This document shows, piece by piece, positions 24,327 to 34,681 of a DNA stretch of 64,000 bases. The notes under the pieces are model-generated. The model worked only from the letters and a program-made list of their open reading frames with translations, did no database searches and was not told where the DNA came from. This DNA is from Nemertoderma westbladi. Lineage: Eukaryota; Xenacoelomorpha; Nemertodermatida; Nemertodermatidae. Made by a program: the position numbers and the translations under genes. Positions within the stretch are counted from its first letter, which is position 1, and every line of letters starts with the position of its first letter. The DNA is taken from assembly GCA_032718475.1 (NCBI GenBank), contig JAUCBJ010007841.1, positions 1 to 64,000 of the forward strand, in the 5' to 3' direction.

Positions 24327-25810
24327 TGTGTATGCTTGCTTGAGCACGTGAATGACTTTTGCTACTTGGGATCATGGATCAGAAAGTCAGTTGAAGACTT
24401 TCGGATACGTAAGGGGAAGGCAAGGGCAGCGTTAAATATTTTGTCCAGGATTTGCAGGTCCCATAGAATCCACGAAGCTAAGTTGAACGGTGAAAAGTAA
24501 TGAAGCACAAGTTAATAGTATTATGACTTGGGACCAACACCTACCCCTACTATATGACTTATTCTGCGTCCGAATTTAATTGTTCTATTTTGCAGTTACC
24601 ATGACAACCGCTGAAAACAGATGTTTTTACACAAAAATTACTCATTAGGACATAGACTTCGCGATAAAATTTTACGAAACTGGGTATGTGTTATCTGGAC
24701 CACTAGTTGGAACTTTTAGTGAAACTCAAATCATTCCAGAAATATATAGTTACCATGTTAACTGTAGTCTATTCAAGTCTATATTCATAACTCTATTTGT
24801 AACAGAACTGTAATATATATAAACGTGGGGTTTTGCAACACATATAAGGTCCATATCCAAGCCGTTCGAGGTTAATTATAAAATCCAGTTACCATAGCAA
24901 CAAGACTAAACAGATGTTAAAATTTATAAAATGATAATTTGAAGCACAAGTTAATAGTATTATGACTTGGGACCAACACCTACCCCCACTATATGACTTA
25001 TTCTGCATCCGAATTACATTGTTCTATTTTTCAGTTTCCATGACAACCACTGCAAACAGATGCATTTTGAAAATCGGTAATTTGGACATAAACTACAATA
25101 TTTTCTGAAACTCGGAAAGTGTTATCTGAACCACAATCTGGACTAAATCTTATATCAAAGGTTAAACCAACATTTCCAGAGAACTCTAGTTTCCATGGGA
25201 ATAGAAGTTAATTATTGGCAAATGCTACTAAACTAGGCTAAGCAACAAACCAAAGTGTGGACGTTTGTTTAATTTTCCTTAGCTTCGTGGTTGCATTTCC
25301 TTTAGGAAATGCCTTTCTAGTAAACGGAACCTTAAGGTTCAATTATTTATGACAGCAGTAGAACCAGTACTCTTATATGGGAGTCCATGCTGGGCTCTAA
25401 CTACAGAGGAAACCAAAATCTGGGTTGCACTTTCACAAGAATGCTGCGCCGGGTTCATTGTGTCAAGTACAATGCACACATCTCCAATCAGACTCTATAT
25501 AACATTGGAAGGGTTCCATTAATCTCGCCCAGCTTGACACTTGAACGGAACCGCCTCCGCTTTGCAGGACATTGCTTTCGACGTGAGGACCAGCCGCCAG
25601 TGCATAATCTTGTGCTTTAGCGTCCTCATGGAGCGAATAAGCATGTTGGACAGCTCATAAGTCGCATCTTAAAGGACACTGGCCTTGAAGATGCGGATGA
25701 TCTAGCAAATGTCATGGGTGATAGGGAGTGTGGCGGCGCAATTTTGTCGACAAGCTGGCACAGCATTCTTAATATATATATAATGCAGCTGCAATGCAGC
25801 ATGCTGAACG
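24327..25810 (+). pseudogene. LINE copy interrupted by another repeat
   Basis: 24331-24470 and about 25325-25790 are consecutive parts of the LINE best seen at 62800-63420. The left part has the acttgggatcatggatcaga and acgtaaggggaaggcaaggg region. The right part includes gtactcttatatgggagtcc, atgctgcgccgggttcattg and the 3' end atgcagctgcaatgcagcat. Frames are broken and the middle is displaced by about 0.85 kb of foreign sequence. Confidence 0.8.
24471..25291. mobile_element. Probable non-autonomous element inside the LINE
   Basis: The displaced block starts ccacgaagctaag and ends cttagcttcgtgg, a perfect 13-bp inverted pair. Inside, a segment of about 125 bp (gaagcacaagttaatagtat, then gacttgggaccaacacctac, then tatgacttattctg) occurs twice, at about 24503 and 24940, with few differences. 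No ORF. The exact right edge is uncertain because another 30 bp, including the palindrome gcatttcctttaggaaatgc, precedes resumed LINE sequence. Confidence 0.55.
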
Positions 25811-26639
25811 TAGCAGTAGTAGGTGTAGGCGCAGCGATTACACCGATAAATTGAACTAATGAAAATTACTTTTACATTGGATTGTTTCTTAGACTGACCG
25901 TAAAATAATAACTATTGTTAATTATTATTAATTTACAAACACTCATCTCGCTTATGTTTTTTTTTTTACAAAGAATGTATGATTTCCTTTCATTTATAAT
26001 AAATAACCTCTAGGTTGAATAGTTTTAAAAGTTAACGGTTTGAAATTATATTTATATTATATTTTCTTGTTTTTTTTTCCAAAATTTCGGCCGGAACTAT
26101 ATAACCACAATAATAATTAACATAAACCACAATCGCTATATGTTGTTATCACGGTTTACAGATAAATAAAAAATACAAAACCATGATAATGTGATTAATA
26201 TATCACATTGGTTAAATTATTATTTATTTTCGAAATAATGGAAAGTTATTGGCGCCTCTTGTAGCATGTGCGGAAGCCGGATGCCCCGTCTTTCAAGTTG
26301 TAAGTAGCAATTAATATTAAAGATTAATGTAATAAGCTAGCTATCAGGGTCAGCAGCAGGTATTGCTTACTTGATGAAAGAAGATAAGGTGGATCGGTAT
26401 AATTATAGGTCCATAACAAATCAGTGAGTTCATACAAAACTATTAATATTTAACTGCTCCCAGGCTATTTGCGTATTATTTAATTCGAGACAGGGGAAAA
26501 CTGGACGCAAATCCCATCTTGGCGAATTAATATCCGCCTCAATGGTAAATTCTCAATTAAGGGAAAGGAGCAGGTTACAGTGGCACGTTATTTTAACCAA
26601 AACAATACACTATACACAATAGAACAGTATACAGTTTTA
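25811..26639. other. Intergenic, no gene seen
   Basis: AT-rich sequence without recognisable genes or repeats. Confidence 0.5.
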
Positions 26640-26727
26640 TTTTTGAGAGTAATCAGCTGTTATTTGAGTCGAATTTCCCCTGGAGAGGGATGAATTGTTA
26701 TTGCGTCCAGCCCCCCCCCCCCCCCCC
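26640..26727 (+). repeat. Dispersed repeat ending in a poly-C tract (copy 2)
   Basis: The leader (cagctgttatttgagtcgaa, then tttcccctggagagggatga) parallels 20-66 in the window and ends in 17 C at 26711-26727. Confidence 0.6.
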
Positions 26728-27092
26728 TATCTGTTTAATTTACAACCTGACTTGATTGCGGTCGGATGTGGAACACCAGAAAAAAAATATTAAGTCAAAA
26801 CATGAAACGAAAATATTCATACGGATGGCAAGTTGTGTTGTATTTTTCATTTATGAAGCCCAAAATATCCCAAACCCGTAGAAATTCTCCTCCACGGATA
26901 AATCTAAAAACTCTAAACGGATAGTCATGGTAAAGTATGTATAAACACAAAGACACTGGCTAGGCCTGATTCGGATATATCTTAGTATCTATTTGTGCAC
27001 ATAGAATTTAAGTTCGCATCTAGGATATCAGTTTTACGTTGGTGTTTTTGGGTGAATGAGTGGTTTCATATTTAACGATTATTATTTTCATA
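26728..27092. other. Intergenic, no gene seen
   Basis: No recognised feature. Confidence 0.5.
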
Positions 27093-27272
27093 TAGCGAGT
27101 GGTTAAAGACGGCCAAGTACTGTAGGGTTGAGCACAGTGGCAGCATATGATGGTATGACAGATGGGAGGCCATGAGGAGGTAAATTGCGGACAAACAAGG
27201 TATCAGATAGTATTTCCAGGTCTATCTTTTACCTGAGCCGCTAGCTGAATGGTTAGAGCGTCAGACTTCCAA
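27093..27272 (+). repeat. tRNA-containing dispersed repeat, 3'-truncated
   Basis: Matches the right arm of 13757-14405 from gagtggttaaagacggccaa to ggttagagcgtcagacttcc and then stops inside the tRNA-like block before the B box. Confidence 0.75.
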
Positions 27273-28941
27273 AAGTTTGTTCAGGTAGTTGTTTCATTTT
27301 GCTCTTTACTTGTTTTACTATGTACCGTAACTCGTATGAATTTGTCTCCTGTTGACCTGTTAATAAGCGATCGCATCTTACCATTATTGTGGAGAGGCGA
27401 CATCCTATATAAGTCAGACATTCCTGAGTAGGAAAATTATATATCGATAAAAATGACACAAACTTGACAGCAATACGAATTCAACAAATACGAATGTATC
27501 GAATAAATGTATTAATAAATATTTCGAGTATGTCTCGCGATGAAAATATCAATTATGTAGCTCACTTCCACAGTAAAATGCTGACAGGTAAACAAATAGA
27601 GGGTGGGTGAGCTCCTGATTGAGGTAAAGTTAAACCTTCTCAGATTTAACATAACAACCTCATCATCATAACATGCCAATGTAACATGATACTTTCCCTA
27701 ATTGATAATTAACAATTTGCATAACAACCTCCACCTGTTCTTTTTTTTATACATACGAATACTTAACTAAAATTAATTAAGTTTGTTATTAAAGTTTTTA
27801 TTATGGGAAAGGAGGGCATTATTTCTCATTAGACAAAGATACGACTTGCCACTTGTGTACTGCTTTGAAACTGCATTTAACTAACCTCTTCCTTTGCAGA
27901 AAATATATTTTTTTTAGAAGATAAACTATAAACTAACAAATATATAAAAATAAAATGAATGAAACACTTATTGAATTTTTTTATATTTTTGGAGGCGATA
28001 TTTTTTAGTGGAGCGAGGAAATTGTTAAGTATTGAATGATATATCTACAGGACTAGGGTATATCTTTAGCCAGATTATGAAATATAATTTGTTTCAAGTC
28101 GTTTTGCGTCTGCCTTTTCTTCTAGATAATACCAAGATCCTTCAAAGAGCTGTAACTGGAACTTATTTTTCGGAACCCATTTTGATTGCAACTCAGGATC
28201 CTTTCAACTGGATCCCTTGGTTCAACATTATTATATTTAATAGCTTAGCTGATAACGAGATCAGTCTCATTCAAAGGTTCACTCAATTTGTGTTGGGTTT
28301 CATTTCTTTGGGACATCAACCAACTTGTTTGTCCTTAATTCTTAATTCTTAAGGACCATTCTTACATTCATAAATAGAATTAGATTCCGTTGGGTTAGGA
28401 ATCCCTTAACGTTCAGGCTCACTCAGCTCTCAATCAGGGGTCCTACTGTAGGGATAGAATCCCGGTGGAGTACCATGGAAAATAATACATTTGTTTGCGA
28501 TATATTTTGGGTCTAATATACTGTAATAAGGCTATCTCAACAATGTTGGAGGATAGCATGTGACAATATAGTATAACTTATGGTGCTGAGAGAGGTGGAA
28601 TTTGATGTAGTTACTCACAATAATAAATAAACAAGAAAGCACCAATACACCAATATATGTTCTGTAATATCTGTTCGATATAACACACTATACTATGCAT
28701 TGTTCATTCATACTCTGTTTGCATAATTGACACACCCTCTCTCCTTAATCACTCACTCACGCCATATTGCCCGCCTTCAATACTCGAATATTGTATCCAA
28801 GATTATTACTCTTTTATCATATAAATATATAAATAATAATTATTGGTTTTATATTTAGATAAATCACCAACACCACAGTCTGTATTGGTATTAAATAGTA
28901 GCTGCGCATCTGCTGATAAGTATATCATAATTGTTGGTTTT
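27273..28941. other. Intergenic or upstream intronic sequence
   Basis: AT-rich. ORFs at 27249-27431 and 28032-28352 have no recognisable domain and I do not support them as genes. The 3' end of this stretch is pyrimidine-rich and runs into the splice-acceptor-like site before the peptide precursor. Confidence 0.45.
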
Positions 28942-28960
28942 TTTATTACATTTTTGACAG
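28942..28960 (+). promoter_or_regulatory. Splice-acceptor-like site
   Basis: A T-rich tract ends in tttttgacag, followed at 28961 by G and the ATG of the peptide precursor at 28962. This is a good match to a metazoan 3' splice site. It suggests a 5' untranslated exon lies further upstream. Confidence 0.5.
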
Positions 28961-28961
28961 G

Positions 28962-29258
28962 ATGAAGTTATTGATGCCAATTATGATGTTGATGATATTC
29001 TCTGTGTTGTTGAGTCTCGTTATGGTTGGCGCCGACGAGGTTGATGAAGCATCGCCCGAGATTGGCGATGCAAAGCGATCCAACTGGGGCTACAAGAATT
29101 CCTGGGTTCGCCGCAGTGACGAGTCTGACGATAAGAGAAGCAACTGGGGTCGACCAGCTGATTGGACGAGAGGCGTCAGATCGAACTGGATGTCCAAGGC
29201 CCAATGGGCAGCGCTAGCTAAACGCAGCAACTGGCTCGGTAAAAGTGCCTGGCAGTGA
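28962..29258 (+). CDS. Candidate neuropeptide precursor, W-X5-W repeat type
   Basis: A 98-residue secretory precursor starting at a true ATG. Residues 1-24 are a hydrophobic signal peptide (MKLLMPIMMLMIFSVLL, then VMVGA), followed by an acidic spacer. Four peptide units then begin SNW: SNWGYKNSW, SNWGRPADW, SNWMSKAQW and SNWLGKSAW. Each has the spacing W-X5-W. Three of the four follow KR and one follows VR. RR or KR lies downstream of some units, which fits prohormone convertase cleavage. No unit has the Gly-Lys/Arg needed for standard C-terminal amidation, so it is not a textbook W-X6-W-amide (MIP/allatostatin-B) precursor. I do not recognise the family by name. The last codons (tgg cag tga gtg) coincide with a good 5' splice-donor sequence, GTGAGT at 29255, so the stop at 29256 may be intronic and more peptide copies may follow. 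Function as a secreted signalling peptide is inferred from architecture. Confidence 0.75.
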   Translation: MKLLMPIMMLMIFSVLLSLVMVGADEVDEASPEIGDAKRSNWGYKNSWVRRSDESDDKRSNWGRPADWTRGVRSNWMSKAQWAALAKRSNWLGKSAWQ

Positions 29259-30649
29259 GTGAGACATATTGCAGGCATTTGAACCTTATACAACTCACTT
29301 ATCATGTGTAACACTTTACTCGGACTGTGAATACGGTTCTCATTGTTGTGGCACTAACTATCTGTTGTACCGGTTGCAGTGTAAACTAATAACAAATAAT
29401 ATATAAACAAAAGGTACAATATTATATTTTGTCATTATATTTAATAATACATATGGGAAATATGTGTCTTCTAAATCTCAACTAGATATTAAGTATCTAC
29501 ACAATCCACAATACTCCCTTCCTATACAAACAAAGCTTGAGCTAGCAAACCTACCATGTAGGCTGGTTAGTAAAGAAGCATGTTACAGAGGCAGGTTGAA
29601 AGGTACCATAACAACGAGAGTTAGGAATATTTTAGGGCACCAAAAATAATTATACTACTAAAATTTAGCAATGCAGCAGTACATTTAGTTTAGTTTAATA
29701 CGCCAAATGCAAATAAAAATTAATACATATACTGCACATAAAATATTATATAACACAATGAACTGGGAAATCTATAAGGATTCTCCTCATTTTATTAAGT
29801 ACTGTAAGTAAGTTACATTCATTAAAGGTGCAAACATATAATAAACAATAATCAGATAGTGGGGTTCAAAATTATACGACGTAGATTGTAAATAAAAACC
29901 ACAATGTTGATGATTTTACTTAGTGCAATAATAAAATATAAACATTAAATAATTATTTGGCACGTTATGATTAAAAATATTTAATTATATATAATTATGT
30001 TAAAAACGAAAAGGTAAAAACTTTGATGTGGGCAACAGTATAAAAAACAAAAAATAATAATAATAAAAATACTGGGCACTTCATTTGAAAATATTAAAAA
30101 CAAAGAACCTGATATTTAATTAAGTAAAAATTGTAATTACAATGATAAAAATGTAAAATTTAATATAAGTACCGATGGTAAACTGGTTGTAAACTTGTCT
30201 AACTGGTTTATTACTATAAATATTCATTTTCGACTTCATGGCACAATCAAGACGATTTTTAAATAAGTTTACACAAGGAATACCATGTAAATCTAGAGCA
30301 TTAACGACATTCTCATCCAACATGTTCCATAAGTTTATCACACGAGACGCAAAACTGTTAGTGTGGAACAGATGTTGATCAATGATGAACCTCTTGTCGA
30401 ATATGAGTGACGCTGGCTTCTGAGTTTAAAAAAAGTTACTAAAGTCTATGTTATCAAGTTTGTGAACAAACTTATATATTTATATCATGTCCGCTCTAAC
30501 TCGTCTGTAAATCAGTGTCGGTATTTTAAGTAAACGAAGACGCTCCTCATATGACAGATGCTGTAGTGAAGGTACCATACGGATTGCGCGGTGCTGCACT
30601 TGTCCTATGTGCTCGATATCGTTCTAGAGATACATTGAGATTGTAACAC
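29259..30649. other. Intergenic or possible intron, no gene seen
   Basis: AT-rich. If the donor-like site at 29255 is used, part of this is intron. ORFs at 29464-29649 and 30120-30341 show no known domain. Confidence 0.45.
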
Positions 30650-30895
30650 TTGGGGGGTACCTATGAGAGACCTCCAATGCTGTATTGTGTCTGGTCGGAG
30701 ATCTATGCATTGTACTTGACCCAGTGAACCTGAAGTAACATTATTGGGTGTGTCATCCATAGATTTGGTATCCTCAGAACTTCCAAAATCCTGCCATACA
30801 ATACTGCTCTATGGCTTTCCCTTAGGTATTCTAAGGTCCTCATTTTACATCCATGATCCATGGTAACAGAAGTCATACACACACTCAAACACGTT
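30650..30895 (-). pseudogene. LINE C-terminal fragment
   Basis: On the minus strand this has the order of the family at 62850-63120: a DHGCKMRTLEYLRE-like segment for the DFCYLGSWI region, then the LYG segment, then HWVKYNA corresponding to HCVKYN. It is highly diverged and broken by deletions. Confidence 0.65.
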
Positions 30896-33710
30896 CGTGG
30901 GGCCTTCGCGCAGGACGAGGCCCAGTTATGAGATACAAATTAAAATTGAGCGACTGTATCACAAAATCAGTATTTGAGAAATTTAACCATACCGACAATC
31001 AATCAAAGAAAGGGGGACAGTACGTGTTCAGCCCTTTTAATCTGCACCCCCCCCCCCCCCCCCCCCCTTCCTACCAACCAATACATAACCGCGACATCTA
31101 CCACCCAAGGGGCGGAAGGGTAGCACAAACTTATTTCCAATCACACGTTCAATATGCGAAGCCATGTGGTTTATAGGAAATATCGAGAATTCGAGAAAAT
31201 CGAGAATACGAGAAACTTGATCGAAATACCTGCTCATCCCAGTATCCGTCCGTAGTCACCGGACAGCTGCGGTTTATTCCCGTAGAACAGTAGAATTCCC
31301 GCAGCTTCCGACCCAATTCGACAACGAATTCGCCTCACACTTTCGCGTGGCAGAGAACGTAATCCGGTACGATACACGTCTGCCCGACTTTCAACAATTT
31401 CCCCCAGGCGATCCCAGGATCCGGCTGTCCGGGCCGCCGCTAAACCCAAATCGCAATCCTCGTCGATTCGTCCAGTCGTCGACGTAAGTCGGACTCTTCC
31501 CACCGCACTCCAAGGTGGGTGGCCTGAGTGAGGCATGAGGAACTTGGCAGTGGCCCGCATTACGATCCGACCGACCGCCGTATTCCCAGTGTAGTAAATA
31601 TAATCTTACTGACAAGCAAGCAATTCCGTAGTATTTATTCCTCAGTTAATCGCATCTTGATGCCACTCGGCTGCTCGGGTCCAGATACATCGGACTGTCG
31701 GAAGCTGTTTAGATGAAGAAGTTGTTTAGATGGCCTTGCCAACGACCAACGACCTGAAGACGGTACCGGTAACTCTGTACCACTGTAACAGTTAACAGTA
31801 CCGGTACCGTACTGTAATCCTGTAGTCTCCTAGCAACCAGCTGATGCCAAGCCTAATAATTTTTGGGTAGATTAATTTATTATAACTGTAAGACAGTTAC
31901 ACAGATGCTGCACGAAGACCCCACGCAAATTCAACTTGGAAAATTTCTAAACTTTGGCCAGACTACATGTGTACCAAGTTTGGTTAAATTTCATTAACAT
32001 TTGGCTGAGTTATTAACGTTTAAAATTGGACACGACAGACGACAGAACAACAGATCGACAGAACAACAGATCACAGAGCAACAGACACACCGATTGAGTT
32101 AGTGGTACCTGTATGCTAAGCTCGCTTACTTTCGTCGCTCGCCCCACACACCATTCTTAAAGCTGATGGTTATACAATTGCACATTTCCTGAGAACTGTC
32201 GAACTACCGGTTTTAATAGCCTTAGGAGGCAGTGGGTTGTGCTCCCTCTAGTAATTCATTTACGTGCTAGGCTTGATTTCCTTGACTTGTGGTTCCAGTA
32301 GATTGTGGTACCATAACCCCATCCTCAAGTGGAAGTGTGACAGAGGATTCCCCACAAAACTTCAAATATATCTGTATAATAATCAATGGATGACATAAAT
32401 GTCATCAAATCGTATAGTGAGTGATCTTTCTGAAAATAATAATAATATATAGAGTGCCAATCATGCCATTTCAAGGAAGATTGATTAGCTCTGCTTGCAT
32501 GGAGACTAAGTATTGCCTTTGCTACAAAAAGATGATGATCATTTGTGAAGGGTCGAAGAGAACAGTCCTGTACAGAGCTCCTGTATTTCTTATGGAACAG
32601 GATAACGTCGATAGAAAGATAGATTTATTTATACATTATATAAAACAATAACACATACAGTACACCAAACAATGTACAGATATTGCCAAACATAATATAT
32701 AGGATTACCCCTAAAGCTTTGCAGTTATTTCCAAGGGCGTAAATGATTGTGAAATGGAGCAAGTGGCCCTAAATGTGAAATGATATCTGTGAATGATATC
32801 AAGGGAACACAGATATCACAATCCCTCTAAAGTCGTGGTTGTCTAACATCATATAATTACTAATTTCTTTGACAGGTTAATTGAGGGTGATGATAATTAT
32901 AGATTTGCCACTGGCTTGTTATTTTATATCCTTGGAATATACCAACGAACGATACCTTTCCACCAACTCTCCTTTGACTGTGTTTGTAAACTTAGCCACA
33001 ATAGCGCAGAAAATAAGTACCACGTTCTCCACTTTACAAATGATCCTACTCTTTCCAGTCTAGCAGCTGCATCCCATACAGTCTAACATCCCATACAGTC
33101 AAATCATACAAATCATATCAATTGCCCCACATGTGGGCGTATTTTTTAAAAAACGTTATCAATATCCAATTATATAATAATTAAATAAATCTAAAAATCG
33201 TCCTCTACTTGTAAATAAGTGAAATAATTAAAATAATTACTATAAATCCATATCTGAAGTTATTACTGTCTATAAACTGTGCAAAATTCACATAATTTGA
33301 TTTTCACCCCAGGGGCTGTAGTGGCCAATCACTATTGTTCAGGCAGTGTAGCTGTAGAGTGGGCAACTTTTTACCAACTTGACAATGCAAGGTGATGAAG
33401 CCACTGTAGTGCCAGTTGAAGTAGAGTCGGTATAACACAGTTGGTGGGAATCACGAGTAGTGGCATCTGAGAATAAACCACCATATAGTATGTTCGCATT
33501 CGAAGAATTCATGAGGCCTCACTTCGAAGGCCGTCCAGCTATCCTCGCGCTCCTCTATTACACAGTTATCAGAAGCACATGAGTTATATCCAGAGCTGAG
33601 CATTCATGAATCCCACAAAGTAAAAAATAATCTTAAATATGTGCAAACTGGTATACAGGTGAGGATTGGAAAATAGTTGTAGGGAGTTAATTGGTAGTTC
33701 TCAATTCTCC
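30896..33710. other. Intergenic, poly-C tract, GC-rich island and short repeats
   Basis: 21 C at 31047-31067. A locally GC-rich block at about 31230-31600 has open minus frames (31234-31560 and 31391-31615) but no recognisable domain. Given the surroundings it may be a fragment of a GC-rich retroelement. A short repeat of gacagaacaacagatc lies at about 32037-32080. Nothing supports a gene. Confidence 0.45.
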
Positions 33711-34030
33711 TGATTCAGAAGTTCGGTCGTCCACGGGTAGGCTTTCCATGAGTTGGTTTCCAGAGAAGTAGATCTGGTATGACCTCGTCTTTACTTCGCC
33801 AGCAGTGCCCACTGAATCTTAATCTGCGTTCACGGAGGGTGGTTGATACAGGTGGTATAGTACCATAAATCTCGGCGTTTGTCATGTGTTCCCTCCAGAT
33901 GATGTTTAGAGGGCTGCTCTTAGTAGTCTTGTGTAGCAACCATCAATTCGTTGTTCAAGTGATTTCGTCAGTGTCCAGGTCTCACCCCCGTATAAAGTAC
34001 ACTTTCCACTGTGGCTCGAAAGAACTTAGT
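33711..34030 (-). pseudogene. LINE C-terminal fragment, second family
   Basis: The minus-strand frame reads NIIWREHMTNAEIYGTIP, then RERRLRFSGHCWRSKDE, then LLLWKPTHGKPTRGRP. This is the conserved post-RT region of a LINE group abundant in cnidarian and other invertebrate genomes. It differs clearly from the HCVKYN/FAGHCFRRED family elsewhere in the window. It is truncated at both ends. Confidence 0.8.
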
Positions 34031-34677
34031 CTTCAGTTAATCAATACCTGTTAATGTGTGAATTTTTATTCGGGAACTGATTCATTAATGTAGTAGGCAT
34101 TAAATACACTTAATACATGTTCTATATTGTTCTATTTCTTGTATAATTCATATTTATTCTGCTATACCATAATTTGCATACGAATAAAAGTAATAAAAAT
34201 AGGTGAAGGTTGACAATTAATGAAAATAATTACAATGCTAGCAAAATATAACATGCAAAAGCCCTAATTAATATATTCTTTTGTTTAGTTTTTTTTAAAG
34301 AACTTTACAACATTAGACTGATAAAGCACTTTACAACATTAACAATATTTTACAATTCAACTCCAAAATAACCTAGATCAATGTTGCATACAATATAAAC
34401 GTCACAAGAAATACCTTGTTTCAGTGTACCAGTACTAATTTATCCCATTCATTTTCAACCACAAGGAAGTCATACTAAGATATACTGGGCTATCATCCGT
34501 TTGTCATTATGTTCAAAAAGTTTGATATAGAAGAGGTCGATTTATTACCGTATTGTAATTTTACTGTGGACCAGAGAAACCCATTGTATTACTAACTAGT
34601 AACTATCGTATATTAATTACTCTGTTTTCTTTTTTTAAATATTTTTTTTATCTCAGTGTGGTCCCGATAGGATCACT
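34031..34677. other. Intergenic, no gene seen
   Basis: AT-rich sequence up to the piggyBac target site. Confidence 0.5.
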
Positions 34678-34681
34678 TTAA

